Of a DNA stretch of 41,633 nt, positions 22,892 through 33,734 are shown in pieces. Location: positions 1-41,633 of the forward strand of contig CAYSCX010000021.1 of the NCBI GenBank assembly GCA_964429575.1. The letters run 5' to 3'. This DNA is from CAYSCX01 sp964429575 (GTDB taxonomy: Bacteria > Desulfobacterota > Binatia > Binatales > Binataceae). The position numbers and the translations under genes were made by a program. Numbering within the stretch: the stretch's first letter is position 1; every line of letters starts with the position of its first letter. Below the pieces are notes generated by a model. That model did not search any database and was not told the DNA's origin. It saw nothing but the letters and a program-made list of their open reading frames with translations.

Positions 22892-25366
22892 TTAGGAGAG
22901 GTTCTGAGAAGCCGTGGAATCGTCCTCGTCATCGGCCAGCGGCGCGTGCTTGTCTGGCGCGCGCAGCATCGCAAGCTCTGCTTCGTCGTCGTTCGGTTTG
23001 AAGAACGTCGCCGGGTCGGTCAACAGGAGCGCGTGCTTCAACACGTCATCCATATGCTCGACCGGGATAAGGCTCACCTTCTTCAAGATGATCGGATCGA
23101 TTTCCACAATGTCCTTCTCGTTCTCTTTCGGTATCAGCACCGTCGCGATGCCGCCGCGATGTGCCGCCAGCACCTTTTCCTTGAGTCCGCCGATCGGCAG
23201 CACGCGCCCGCGCAGCGTGATCTCGCCGGTCATCGCAAGGTCGTGGCGAATCGGGATGCGCGTCAGCGCCGAGACCAGCGCGGTCGCCAGCGTGATTCCC
23301 GCCGACGGCCCGTCCTTCGGAATCGCGCCCTCGGGGATGTGAATGTGGATGTCGATGCGATGGTAGAAGCCGCGATCGAGACCAAACACACGCGCGCGCG
23401 ATCGCACGTATGACATCGCCGCGTGCGCGCTCTCCTGCATCACTTCGCCAAGCTGACCCGTGACCGTCAGCTTGCCGCGTCCCGGAACGATCGTCACCTC
23501 GACGTTCAGCAGCTCGCCGCCCATGTCGGTCCACGCAAGCCCGGTCGCGAGGCCGACCTGCGGCTCGTGCTCCGCGCGTCCGTAACGGAACTTCGGCGGT
23601 CCCAGCAGCTTCGCGAGGCTCGACGACGACACCTTGGTGTGCGCGTTGCGGTCCGTCTTGATCACTTCGACCGCCACTTTGCGGCAAATCGACGCGATCT
23701 CGCGCTCCAGATTGCGCACCCCCGCCTCGCGCGTGTAGCGCTGGATGATTCCCAAAATCGCGTTGTCCGAAAACTCGATGTTCTCAGGCTTGAGCCCGTT
23801 CGCCTCCTGCTGCTTCTTCACCAGGTAGCGCTTGGCGATATTGAGCTTCTCCGACTCCGTGTAACCCGGGAGGCGAATTACCTCCATGCGATCCTGCAAC
23901 GGGCGCGGGATGCGATCGAGCGTGTTCGCCGTGGTGATGAACATCATCTTGGAAAGGTCGTAATCGCAGTCCAGGTAGTGATCGTTGAACGTGCAATTCT
24001 GCTCGGGGTCGAGCACTTCGAGCAGCGCCGACGACGGATCGCCGCGGAAGTCGGTGGACATCTTGTCCACTTCGTCGAGCAGCAACACCGGGTTGCTTGA
24101 ACCCGCGCGCCGGATCGACTGGATTATCTTGCCCGGCAGGGCGCCGATGTAAGTGCGGCGATGGCCGCGAATCTCGGCCTCGTCACGCACGCCGCCCAGC
24201 GACACGCGCACGAACTTGCGTCCGGTTGCGCGCGCGATCGACTTGCCAAGCGAGGTCTTGCCGACCCCCGGAGGTCCAACCAGGCACATGATCGGTCCCT
24301 TCATCTGGCCGACCAGCGTTTCGACCGCGAGGTATTCGAGGATGCGCTGCTTTACCTTGTCCAGACCGTAGTGATCTTCCTCGAGCACGCGCTCGGCTTC
24401 CTTGATGTCGAGCTTGTCCTCGGTGTACTCGAACCACGGCAGCGCGAGGAACCAGTCGAGGTAGTTGCGCACCACCGTCGCCTCGGCCGACATCGGCGAC
24501 ATCATCTTGAGCTTCTTGATCTCGCGCTCGCACTTCTCGCGCGCCTCGGCCGGCATCTTCTTCTGGCGGAGCTTCTCCTCGAGTTCCTGGATTTCGTTCT
24601 TGAACTCGTCCTTCTCGCCCAGCTCCTTCTGAATCGCGCGCATCTGCTCGTTGAGGTAGTACTCCTTCTGGGTCTTCTCCATCTGCTTCTTGACCCGGGA
24701 GCGGATGCGCTTCTCAACCTCCAGAATTTCGAGCTCCGAGCGCATGTAGCCGAGGATCTTCTCGAGCCGCTCCGACGCATTGGTGCATTCGAGCAGCGCC
24801 TGCTTGTCCTCGAGCTTGATGCCCAGGTGGCCGACGATCTTGTCGGCGAGGAAACCCGGATCGTCCACCGATGAAATCGAGGTGACCATCTCGGGCGGAA
24901 TCTTCTTGTTCAGCCGCGCGTAGTTGTCGAACGTCGATGCGACCGTGCGCATCAGCGCGAGCACCTCGGTGGTCTTCTCCGAATTGTCCTCGACCTCCGC
25001 GGCCTCGACCTGGAAATACTCTTCGTCCGATACGTAGCGGATGATGCGCGCGCGCTTCTTGCCCTCGAGCAGCACCTTCACGGTGCCGTCGGGCAGGCGC
25101 AGCAACTGCACGACCATCGCGAGCGTGCCGATGTTGTACAAATCATCGGCCGTCGGCTCGGCGACCTTCGCGTCCTTCTGCGAGACCAGCAGCAGCGGCT
25201 TCTTCTGCGCCTCGGCGGCCTCCAGAGCCTTGATGGACTTCTGGCGGCCGGCGAAGATCGGATAAACTTCGTGTGGAAAAACGATCAGCTCGCGCAACGG
25301 AAATAGCGGAACTACGTTGCCGGATGATGCGTCGCGGTTGTCTTTCTTGTCGCTCCGGAAAAGCAT
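22892..25366 (-). CDS. lon: ATP-dependent protease Lon
   Basis: An 824-residue LonA protease that unfolds and degrades damaged and regulatory proteins in the cytoplasm. The N-terminal substrate-binding domain (VPLFPLRELIVFPHEVYPIF) leads to a coiled-coil region (about 200-290, many Glu and Lys), then the AAA+ module with Walker A GPPGVGKTS near 366 and Walker B LLLDEVDK. The C-terminal Ser-Lys protease domain has the nucleophile in PKDGPSAG and the Lys in GGLKEK. A C-terminal acidic tail (DDEDD) is slightly unusual. It lies 15 bases after clpX. Confidence 0.98.
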   Translation of the reverse strand: MLFRSDKKDNRDASSGNVVPLFPLRELIVFPHEVYPIFAGRQKSIKALEAAEAQKKPLLLVSQKDAKVAEPTADDLYNIGTLAMVVQLLRLPDGTVKVLLEGKKRARIIRYVSDEEYFQVEAAEVEDNSEKTTEVLALMRTVASTFDNYARLNKKIPPEMVTSISSVDDPGFLADKIVGHLGIKLEDKQALLECTNASERLEKILGYMRSELEILEVEKRIRSRVKKQMEKTQKEYYLNEQMRAIQKELGEKDEFKNEIQELEEKLRQKKMPAEAREKCEREIKKLKMMSPMSAEATVVRNYLDWFLALPWFEYTEDKLDIKEAERVLEEDHYGLDKVKQRILEYLAVETLVGQMKGPIMCLVGPPGVGKTSLGKSIARATGRKFVRVSLGGVRDEAEIRGHRRTYIGALPGKIIQSIRRAGSSNPVLLLDEVDKMSTDFRGDPSSALLEVLDPEQNCTFNDHYLDCDYDLSKMMFITTANTLDRIPRPLQDRMEVIRLPGYTESEKLNIAKRYLVKKQQEANGLKPENIEFSDNAILGIIQRYTREAGVRNLEREIASICRKVAVEVIKTDRNAHTKVSSSSLAKLLGPPKFRYGRAEHEPQVGLATGLAWTDMGGELLNVEVTIVPGRGKLTVTGQLGEVMQESAHAAMSYVRSRARVFGLDRGFYHRIDIHIHIPEGAIPKDGPSAGITLATALVSALTRIPIRHDLAMTGEITLRGRVLPIGGLKEKVLAAHRGGIATVLIPKENEKDIVEIDPIILKKVSLIPVEHMDDVLKHALLLTDPATFFKPNDDEAELAMLRAPDKHAPLADDEDDSTASQNLS

Positions 25367-25381
25367 TAGTCGGGATCCCGT

Positions 25382-26632
<1,251 letters not shown>

Positions 26633-26648
26633 TAGGTTCTCCCGCGAC

Positions 26649-27245
26649 TCACTTGGACGGCCTCCGGCTAACGATTACCTCATCGATCAGCCCGTATTCA
26701 ACCGCTTGTGTCGGCGTCATGAACAAATCGCGATCAGTGTCCTTCTCGATCTTCTTCAGGTTCTGTCCGGAATGTCTCTGAATGATGTTGTTCAGCTCTT
26801 CGCGCACCCGCAAAATCTCACGCGCGTGGATCTCGATGTCCGTTGCCTGCCCCTGTGCGCCGCCCAGCGGCTGATGAATGTGAACCCGCGAGTGCGGCAG
26901 CGCGTAACGCCGTCCCTTCTGTCCCGCGCACAACAGCACCGCCGCCATGCTCATCGCCTGACCGATGCATATCGTCGAAACCGGCGGCCGCACGAATTGC
27001 ATCGTGTCGTAGATCGCCATTCCAGACGTCACCGATCCGCCCGGCGAGTTGATGTAGAAACTGATTTCCTTGTCAGGATCCTCGGACTCCAGGAACAGGA
27101 ACTGCGCCGTGATCAGATTCGCGATGTCGTCGTTGACTTCGCTGCCGAGAATTACGATCCGATCCTTCAGCAGGCGAGAGTAGATGTCGTAGGCGCGCTC
27201 ACCGCGGCCGGTTTGCTCGACGACGATTGGAACCAGGTTGCTCAT
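26649..27245 (-). CDS. clpP: ATP-dependent Clp protease proteolytic subunit ClpP
   Basis: A 198-residue serine peptidase that forms a 14-subunit barrel. The nucleophile is S99 in GQAMSMAA and the His of the triad is H124 in HIHQPLGG. The N-terminal axial loop and PIVVEQTGRGERAYDIYSRLL start are typical. It lies between tig and clpX; the tig gap is 147 bases and may hold a promoter of its own. Confidence 0.98.
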   Translation of the reverse strand: MSNLVPIVVEQTGRGERAYDIYSRLLKDRIVILGSEVNDDIANLITAQFLFLESEDPDKEISFYINSPGGSVTSGMAIYDTMQFVRPPVSTICIGQAMSMAAVLLCAGQKGRRYALPHSRVHIHQPLGGAQGQATDIEIHAREILRVREELNNIIQRHSGQNLKKIEKDTDRDLFMTPTQAVEYGLIDEVIVSRRPSK

Positions 27246-27392
27246 TCTGCCGGGCAGTGTCCCAGCCAGCCTGTCCCAAACAGCGGTGCACGGCCAGCGG
27301 CAATCCTGATCTTACTGGCTTCGAAATAGGCGGGCAACCAAGCTTTCCGGCAAACCGGCGCCGCTTTCACGCTGCGCGCTGACTCAGGCGCC

Positions 27393-28673
27393 TTACTCGG
27401 TCTTTTGCGCGCGCGACATGACAACTTCCAGCGACTTGTCGCGCCGCATCGACCGCTTGAGCGCCTCGCGGTTCTCCTCGCTGCGGTAGAACTGCGCCAC
27501 GCGGTCGCGCTCACGCCCCGCCTGCGTCACCATCGTGGCGATTCGATCGCCGACCTCCTCGTCGTTGACTTCGACCTTCTCCTGCTCGGCGATCGCATCC
27601 AGCACCAGTGCGGTATGCGCGCGGCGCTCGGCGCGCTTTTTGAGTTCGTCGGCGCTCTGCTTGACGCGCTCCTCGACCTGCGCGTGAGGCACGCCGGCGC
27701 CTTCGAGCGTCGAGTGAAGCTCGGATTCCAGCACGCGCTGCTCGCGCGCGACCAGCGATTGCGGCAAATCGAGCGGAGTGCGCTCCAGGATCAGATCGAG
27801 CAGCCCCTGGCGCGCACGCCCGTCGGCTTCTGCGCGGGCGCTGTCCAGCAGCTCTTTGCGCACCCGCTCGCGCAGCTCCTCGAGGCTCTTGTATTCGCCA
27901 ACGTCCTTGGCGAAGTCATCATCCAGCGCGGGCAGTTCGCGCTTTAGGATGTCGCGCACGTTCACGCGCCATTGCACCGTCTTGCCCGCGATTTCCTTCT
28001 CCGCGTAATCCGCCGGATACGATTTCATTTTCTCGGCGGGCTTGCCGGCCACCGCGCCGATCAACACCTCTTCGATTCCATGCGCGAGCGCCTTGGGGTT
28101 GACGTGCAGCAGGCGATTCTCCGGCTTGATGCCTTCCAGCGGCTTGCCGTTCTCCAGCGCCTCCAGCGTCGCCACTACAAAATCGTCTTCCTGTACGACG
28201 TCGCGCCCCTCGACCTTCTTGAGCGTGCCGTGGCGTTCGCGCAGCCGCTCCAGCGCCGCGTCGACGTCGGCGTCCTTCACTTCGACCCGCGACTCCTGGA
28301 TCTTGAGCCCCTCGTAGTCCTTCACGACCACCGCGGGCCTGATGTCGAACACTGCGCTGAACTTGAGCGCCTTCGCCAGGTCCGTCTCCTCGGTGACGAT
28401 CTCCGGCGCGACCACCGGCTTGAGATCGTTCTGCGCGAGCGCCTTCTGCGTGTACTCCTGGACCAGCTTCTGAATTACTTCGCTGCGCACCTGGTCGCCG
28501 TAGAATCGCTCCAGCAACCGGCGCGGCGCGCGGCCCTGCCGGAAGCCCTTCATCTGGACGCCGCGCTTCAGCTCGTTGTAGGCGCGGTCGAGTTCGGTTC
28601 GAATTTCGTCGGGCGCGACTTCGATAGTCAGCTTGCGTCCGAGTGCGGAAGTAGTCTCAACGTTGGCGTTCAT
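27393..28673 (-). CDS. tig: Trigger factor, ribosome-associated chaperone
   Basis: A 426-residue chaperone with peptidyl-prolyl isomerase activity that meets nascent chains at the ribosome exit. The N-terminal ribosome-binding domain ends with FRQGRAPRRLLERFYG, the conserved L23-docking region near 44. A central FKBP-type domain (about 150-240) and a long helical C-terminal arm follow. First gene of the tig-clpP-clpX-lon-hup run, divergent from hppA. Confidence 0.97.
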   Translation of the reverse strand: MNANVETTSALGRKLTIEVAPDEIRTELDRAYNELKRGVQMKGFRQGRAPRRLLERFYGDQVRSEVIQKLVQEYTQKALAQNDLKPVVAPEIVTEETDLAKALKFSAVFDIRPAVVVKDYEGLKIQESRVEVKDADVDAALERLRERHGTLKKVEGRDVVQEDDFVVATLEALENGKPLEGIKPENRLLHVNPKALAHGIEEVLIGAVAGKPAEKMKSYPADYAEKEIAGKTVQWRVNVRDILKRELPALDDDFAKDVGEYKSLEELRERVRKELLDSARAEADGRARQGLLDLILERTPLDLPQSLVAREQRVLESELHSTLEGAGVPHAQVEERVKQSADELKKRAERRAHTALVLDAIAEQEKVEVNDEEVGDRIATMVTQAGRERDRVAQFYRSEENREALKRSMRRDKSLEVVMSRAQKTE

Positions 28674-28691
28674 GGCTGATTAATCTCATCA

Positions 28692-28720
28692 ACTAAACAC
28701 GGCGTGACTTTCCGAATCAA
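28692..28720 (-). promoter_or_regulatory. Candidate promoter for the tig-clpP-clpX-lon-hup operon
   Basis: On the minus strand TTGATT (28715-28720) and TTTAGT (28692-28697) are each 4/6 matches to -35 and -10 boxes with an exact 17-base spacer. The leader to the tig ATG would be only about 10-15 bases. By eye only; sigma-32-type control of proteases is also possible but no clear heat-shock promoter was seen. Confidence 0.3.
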
Positions 28721-28782
28721 CCGCCGCGCACCCAGGCGTCCGATCATTGCGCGTCACCGTTCGAGTCTGCGCGCACCGCAAC

Positions 28783-28811
28783 TGGACTTCGCGTTCTCCT
28801 CGACCTACACT
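28783..28811 (+). promoter_or_regulatory. Candidate promoter for hppA
   Basis: TGGACT (28783-28788) and TACACT (28806-28811), each 4/6 to consensus, are spaced by exactly 17 bases and lie about 107 bases before the hppA ATG. Prediction by eye only. Confidence 0.3.
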
Positions 28812-28918
28812 GCGCCAGATAATTTGACCGCGTGCGTCGCGCCGTGGCGGCATCAGGCGAGCCCTGATTTGGCGCGCGCGGCTTCGAAACCCCGATCCAT
28901 CAGGAGACTCTACTCGAA

Positions 28919-31189
28919 ATGAGCGAAGCCAATATCGTCCTGCCAACTCTATCGAGCGGCCAGGTCCTGATCCTGTGGCTGATACTTGCGTCCGCCGTAG
29001 TCGCGTTGCTTTACGGACTCGCTCTGGTGCGTATCGTGATGCGCGCCAACCCGGGTCCCAAGTCGATGACCGACGTTTCCGACGCGATCGAACTCGGCGC
29101 AATGGCCTACTTGCGCCGTCAGATCAGAACTATGATCCCGTTCGTCGTCGTCATCACGGTCTCCCTGTTTCTGATGTATCGAAACATCTACGAATCCTGG
29201 ACCCTCCCCATCGGCATCTCCGTCGCATTCCTGATGGGCGTCAGCGCGTCTTACGGCGCTGGCTTCGTCGGCATGTGGCTCGCCGTCAAAGGCAACGTAC
29301 GCAGCGCCAACGCCGCGCTCACCAGCTACAAGGATGCGATGGAACTCGCCTTCAAGGCGGGCGGCGTGTCTGGAATGTTCGTGGTTGGACTCGGATTGAT
29401 GGGCGCGACCATCATCTTCCTCATCTTCCGCGAAGATGCGATGAAAGTGCTGGTCGGCTTCGGCTTTGGCGGCTCGCTCGCCGCGCTCTTCATGCGGGTC
29501 GGCGGCGGCATCTTCACCAAGGCCGCTGACGTTGGCGGCGACTTGGTCGGAAAAATCGAGGCTGGCATCCCCGAGGACGACCCGCGCAACGCCGCGACCA
29601 TCGCGGACAACGTCGGCGACAATGTCGGTGACTGCGCTGGGATGGCCGCTGACGTGTTCGAGTCCTACGAAGTCACTCTGGTCGCCGCGATCATTCTCGC
29701 CGCGTATGCGGTCAACGATGCAGACTTCGTCAAGGCGTACGGCGCCGAGGCCGGCCCGTTCGCGATACAGCTCATCATGTTCGCGCTCATCTTGCGCGCG
29801 GTCGGAGTATTCTCCTCGATTCTCGGGGTCATGGCCGTGCGGGTGCCCGCCGGCTCCTCGATGCGCGACCCGATGCGCCCCATCAACCTCGGTTTCATGA
29901 CCTCCGCGCTCGCTTCGGTCGTCGGCTTTTTTCTCGTCAATTATTTCTATCTCGAGGACCCGCGCACCGGCGCGCCCGACTTCCGCTTCGCCTGCGCCGC
30001 GACCCTCGGCATCGCGCTCGCCATCGTCACGTTGTGGCTAACCAACTACTTCACCCATCCCGATCGCAATCCCGTCACCGAGACCGCCAGCGCCGCGCGC
30101 ACCGGTCCCGCGACCTTGATTCTCTCGGGTATGGCCGAGGGCCTCGAATCGTCGGTGTGGGCGTTGGTCGTCATCTGCGCGTCGATCATCGGCGCGATGC
30201 TCATCTTTTCCGAATCGACCGCGCTCCAGTTCTACGGCATCGCGCTGACCGGCTTGGGTTTGCTCACCACCACCGGGTTCATCCTCGCGATGGATACCTA
30301 CGGACCCATCACCGACAACGCCCACGGCATTTTCGAGATGAGCGGCGTGCATCAGGAAGAGGCGTCCCGCACCCTCTCGTGGATGGACGCGATCGGCAAC
30401 ACCACCAAGGCGCTCACCAAGGGCCTCGCAATCGCGACCGCCGTGCTCGCCGCAGTGTCGCTATACAGATCGTTCATCGATGAGGCGCACTTGAGCGCCA
30501 TCGGCGTGCAGATCAACATGCCGACCGTTTTCATCGGCCTGCTGATCGGCGGCGCGGTCCCATTCCTGTTCAGCTCCTTCGCGATCAAGGCGGTCAGCCG
30601 GGCGGCCTACCAGGTCGTCTTCGAGGTGCGCCGCCAGTTCCGCGAGCATCCCGGCATCATGGAGTACAAGGAGAAGCCCGACTACGGCCGCTGCGTGGAT
30701 ATCGTGACCGCGAGCGCGCAAAAGGAACTGCTCGGCCCCGCCATCCTCGCGGTGTTCGGGCCGTTGCTCGTCGGCTTCGGCCTCGGCCCCGGCGCGCTCG
30801 GCGGATTCTTGGGCGGTGCGATCCTGACCGGCCAGTTGCTGGCGGTCTTCATGTCCAATGCGGGCGCGAACTGGGACAACGCGAAGAAAAAAATTGAGGA
30901 CGGGTTCCTCGGCGGCAAGGGCACCGACGTTCACAAGGCCGCCGTGGTTGGCGACACCGTCGGCGATCCGTTCAAGGACACCGCCGGTCCCGCGCTCAAC
31001 CCGATGATCAAGGTGATGAACTTGGTCGCCATCCTCGCGGCGCCGTTTACCATCGCGCCGGCCGCGGCTGTCAGCACCGTCGTCGTGATCATTTCGATCA
31101 CGGCGTTGGGAATCGCCGTCGCGTTCTCCAAGCGCGGCTCGATCGCGGACGAAGAGGCCACCGGCGGCGCCGGCAAACTCGCCGCGTAA
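28919..31189 (+). CDS. hppA: Membrane-bound proton-pumping pyrophosphatase, K+-independent type
   Basis: A 756-residue, roughly 16-helix integral membrane enzyme that couples PPi hydrolysis to proton export or vacuole-like storage of energy. Signature acidic motifs are present: DVGGDLVGKIE, DNVGDNVGD and DVHKAAVVGDTVGDPFKDT. The K+-dependence switch reads GNTTKALTKG with K497 and T500, the residues of the K+-independent subfamily; K+-dependent enzymes have Ala at the first position. AGGAG lies 12 bases before the ATG, slightly long. It stands alone, divergent from tig. A Na+-pumping form is less likely because known Na+ types are K+-dependent. Confidence 0.96.
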   Translation: MSEANIVLPTLSSGQVLILWLILASAVVALLYGLALVRIVMRANPGPKSMTDVSDAIELGAMAYLRRQIRTMIPFVVVITVSLFLMYRNIYESWTLPIGISVAFLMGVSASYGAGFVGMWLAVKGNVRSANAALTSYKDAMELAFKAGGVSGMFVVGLGLMGATIIFLIFREDAMKVLVGFGFGGSLAALFMRVGGGIFTKAADVGGDLVGKIEAGIPEDDPRNAATIADNVGDNVGDCAGMAADVFESYEVTLVAAIILAAYAVNDADFVKAYGAEAGPFAIQLIMFALILRAVGVFSSILGVMAVRVPAGSSMRDPMRPINLGFMTSALASVVGFFLVNYFYLEDPRTGAPDFRFACAATLGIALAIVTLWLTNYFTHPDRNPVTETASAARTGPATLILSGMAEGLESSVWALVVICASIIGAMLIFSESTALQFYGIALTGLGLLTTTGFILAMDTYGPITDNAHGIFEMSGVHQEEASRTLSWMDAIGNTTKALTKGLAIATAVLAAVSLYRSFIDEAHLSAIGVQINMPTVFIGLLIGGAVPFLFSSFAIKAVSRAAYQVVFEVRRQFREHPGIMEYKEKPDYGRCVDIVTASAQKELLGPAILAVFGPLLVGFGLGPGALGGFLGGAILTGQLLAVFMSNAGANWDNAKKKIEDGFLGGKGTDVHKAAVVGDTVGDPFKDTAGPALNPMIKVMNLVAILAAPFTIAPAAAVSTVVVIISITALGIAVAFSKRGSIADEEATGGAGKLAA

Positions 31190-31204
31190 CCGCGCGCGCC
31201 TCTG

Positions 31205-31335
31205 CTGTCTCCGAGTCCTTCTTCCTCTGGTCCCCCTTCCCTTTAGGGAAGGGGTGAGGGGTTAGGTAGGTTGCGGCTCGCGACCCTTTCCCCGGGGGAG
31301 AGGGCCTGCCCTGAGCGTCGCCGAAGGGATCATGC
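31205..31335. repeat. Repeat block downstream of hppA
   Basis: Contains CCTTCCCTTTAGGGAAGG (31235-31252, perfect hairpin) followed by GGGTGAGGGGTTAGGT. This is nearly identical to 38675-38706. It also contains a GGGGGAGAGGGCCTGCCCTGAGC...GAAGGG element shared with 22371 and 35910. The first hairpin sits 46 bases after the hppA stop and could act as its terminator, though no T-run follows. Confidence 0.75.
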
Positions 31336-31359
31336 GCGCAGGCGCCAACGATCGCGCCC

Positions 31360-31701
31360 CTAGCCACATTTCAATGCGCGCCGCTGGTCCTGCAAGGGTG
31401 TACCGTTCTCATTCCACACAATGCTCCACTTGCCCGCGAATCCAACATGCTCGCAGTCTTCGCAGTAGAACAATGCAACTCTCAACGGCACATTCCGGCC
31501 GACGTTGATCACGTCGCCGACCGCGGAGCAGATTCTTGTTTTAATACTGGTGGAATTGCATTGCGGACAACGCGCAGAATCGACGGTCTTCGAGCGCGAG
31601 TTTCGTCCGCCGCGGTACCGGATCTCCGACGTATCGTCCTGATATTGACGCGTTGCCCGATTGCTGCCGCACGTTCGTCGTTGTCTCGCAGGATTCATCA
31701 A
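31360..31701 (-). CDS. Small zinc-ribbon-like protein, unknown
   Basis: Up to 113 residues. The C-terminal part has CPQC near 45 and CEDC near 80, spaced as in a zinc ribbon. The first 35 residues are Arg-rich and may not be translated. It is divergent from the HTH gene at 31805. I do not recognise a family; the paired CxxC motifs are the main support. Confidence 0.45.
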   Translation of the reverse strand: MMNPARQRRTCGSNRATRQYQDDTSEIRYRGGRNSRSKTVDSARCPQCNSTSIKTRICSAVGDVINVGRNVPLRVALFYCEDCEHVGFAGKWSIVWNENGTPLQDQRRALKCG

Positions 31702-31804
31702 CCCCCCCCGTTTCGGATTAGGACCGCTTCGCCCAGCGGCAGGCTAGCGTTTTGCGTTCGTAATTACAAACGCGCTCCGCGTCCGCTTTTGCTACAGGCG
31801 GCGT

Positions 31805-32050
31805 GTGGTAGATGAGGAAGCTCTTTTTCGTCAGAGGCTACGCGACTTGGTCCTCGATAAGTACGGCTCCTTGGACAGGTTTTACCTTGAGACCGACTTC
31901 TCGAAGGGGCACTTGTCTCAGATCTTGCGAGCACGGCGCAGCCCTTCACTGGCCACCATCGTGAAATTGGCTAGAGCGTTGGACATTCCGGTCGGCGATT
32001 TGTTCGCAAGAGCAGGCAAGAGATCCGGCGTGCAACGCCAACGTTCCTAA
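31805..32050 (+). CDS. Small HTH (XRE-type) transcriptional regulator
   Basis: An 81-residue protein consisting of one Cro/C1-type helix-turn-helix. The core FYLETDFSKGHLSQILRARRSPSLATIVKLARALDIPVGDLF matches the family across the recognition helix, and little else is attached. Start GTG 31805. Such solo regulators often control a neighbour; the closest are the zinc-ribbon gene (divergent) and the aldo/keto reductase downstream. No operator was identified. Confidence 0.82.
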   Translation: MVDEEALFRQRLRDLVLDKYGSLDRFYLETDFSKGHLSQILRARRSPSLATIVKLARALDIPVGDLFARAGKRSGVQRQRS

Positions 32051-32280
32051 ACTGAAGGCGCGTTCTTGGAATGGGTATTCGGAATTGCGTCGGGCGAATT
32101 ACACGACCCAGTCCGCAGCAGCCAGTACGAGTAACGGCTCAAGCGCCAAGGAGCCCTTTCAACGCCCCGGTCAGTGCGGGCAGCACGATTTCATCGTTGA
32201 ACAACCAAACCGGACTACGGCGAAGGGCCTCTTTCCGACATCAGGTTCAAGTTGACTGCCAGGAAGGCAGACCCCTCCCC

Positions 32281-33159
32281 GTGGAACACCGCACTCTCGG
32301 CAAGACCGGCCTCAGCGTCAGCGTGCTCGGCTTCGGCGGCTCCGAAACCGGATACGGCGGCGCTTCGGTGAAAACCGTCGAGAAGATTTTGTCAGGCGCG
32401 ATCGACGCGGGCCTGAACTTCATCGACACCGCGGAGTGTTACGGCGACGGCGAGAGCCTAATCGGCCGCGCGATCTCTCATCGCCGCGACGACTTCTATC
32501 TCGCCACCAAGTGCGGCCACGCCGACGCGCTCGCGGGCCGCGACTGGCAGCCCGCGATGCTCGAGAAATCGATCGACCGCAGCCTGAGGCGCCTGCGCGC
32601 CGACCGCCTCGACCTTCTTCAACTCCACAGTTGCTCCGCCGACACGTTGAAGCGCGGCGCGGTCATCGACGTGCTCAAGCGCGCGCGCGCCGCCGGCAAG
32701 ACCCGCTTCATCGGCTACAGCGGCGACGGAGACGACGCGCTCCACGCCGTTAATTCCGGCGAGTTTGACACGCTGCAAATCTCCGTCAGCATCGCCGACC
32801 AGGAGGCGATCGATCTCGTCCTCCCCGAAGCGGCCCGCCGCAACCTCGGGGTAATCGTGAAACGTCCTATCGCGAACGCCGCTTGGATTAGTCATGACGG
32901 CTACTCGCGCCCTTACTACGACCGGCTCCGCACGCTCGATTACGACTTCCTGCGCCGTGACGACGCGGCCGGCGTCGCGTTGCGCTTCACGCTGACTACG
33001 CCCGGCGTTCACACCGCGATTGTCGGAACGACCAAGCCCGGCCGCTTCCAACAGAACGCATCGTCACTCGCAGTCGGCTCGCTCCCTCGCGCGCAATATG
33101 AACGCATCCGCGCCCGCTGGCGTGACGTCGCGAAACCCGGCTGGTACGGTCAGACCTAA
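32281..33159 (+). CDS. Aldo/keto reductase
   Basis: A 292-residue NADPH-type TIM-barrel oxidoreductase. The start is GTG 32281, where the family begins (VEHRTLGKTGLSVSVLGFGG); an open extension upstream to 32071 is not family-like. The tetrad is visible: Asp and Tyr in FIDTAECYG, Lys in LATKCG and His in LLQLHSC. The C-terminal VGTTKPGRFQQN block is the cofactor-binding region. Substrate unknown. The 230 bases before it show no gene. Confidence 0.9.
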   Translation: MEHRTLGKTGLSVSVLGFGGSETGYGGASVKTVEKILSGAIDAGLNFIDTAECYGDGESLIGRAISHRRDDFYLATKCGHADALAGRDWQPAMLEKSIDRSLRRLRADRLDLLQLHSCSADTLKRGAVIDVLKRARAAGKTRFIGYSGDGDDALHAVNSGEFDTLQISVSIADQEAIDLVLPEAARRNLGVIVKRPIANAAWISHDGYSRPYYDRLRTLDYDFLRRDDAAGVALRFTLTTPGVHTAIVGTTKPGRFQQNASSLAVGSLPRAQYERIRARWRDVAKPGWYGQT

Positions 33160-33244
33160 CTCCGCGCGCGTTCCAATCTGCGCCGACCCACCTTGCACAC
33201 CCTTGCATCGCGCGTAGATCATACCTCGGTGGTGTGGAGCGCTG

Positions 33245-33733
33245 ATGACGAGGATTAATCCGGGTCCCTTCGAACCGGTCATCTATTTTCTGGCGACGCC
33301 ATTTGCGTTCCGCCTGGTCGGCATCGGCGGCCTTGCCCTCTTCACGGTTCTATTTCTCTATCAGGCGGGCCACTACGGCGACCGTTACGTCGTTGTCGGC
33401 CTCATCATGGTCGCGGCGCTTTGGCTTGAGTCGAGCCTCACCGTCTGCCGCCGCTGCCAGCACTACGCGACCCTTCATTGCGCGGGGCAGGGTTACTTGG
33501 CGTCGCTCGTGGTCAATCCAATCCGCGGCGGCATTTCCGAGCTCCGCACGTATATCCACTTTGCAGTCGCCGCCATGTACGTTCTCTACGGACTCTTCTG
33601 GCTCTGGCACTCGCCGCTACTGGGTTTTCTCTTCACGCTCTGGGTTCCCGCCGCGATAATCACCGCAATTCCACCCGAGGGCTTTTCGTGGCGCGCGCGC
33701 GATGCCGCTTCCCGCGCCGCTCAATCCGTATGA
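33245..33733 (+). CDS. Integral membrane protein with CRRCxxY...HC motif, unknown
   Basis: A 162-residue protein with about four hydrophobic segments (near 20-40, 48-60, 103-122 and 124-142). Between the second and third segments is SLTVCRRCQHYATLHCAGQGYLASL, a cysteine/histidine cluster that could bind a metal, haem or iron-sulfur centre. I do not recognise the family. It stands alone between the aldo/keto reductase and a repeat block. Confidence 0.7.
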   Translation: MTRINPGPFEPVIYFLATPFAFRLVGIGGLALFTVLFLYQAGHYGDRYVVVGLIMVAALWLESSLTVCRRCQHYATLHCAGQGYLASLVVNPIRGGISELRTYIHFAVAAMYVLYGLFWLWHSPLLGFLFTLWVPAAIITAIPPEGFSWRARDAASRAAQSV

Positions 33734-33734
33734 C

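Noticed and set aside
32071..32280. N-terminal extension of the aldo/keto reductase.
   Set aside because: The added 70 residues are not family-like; the fold starts at GTG 32281.
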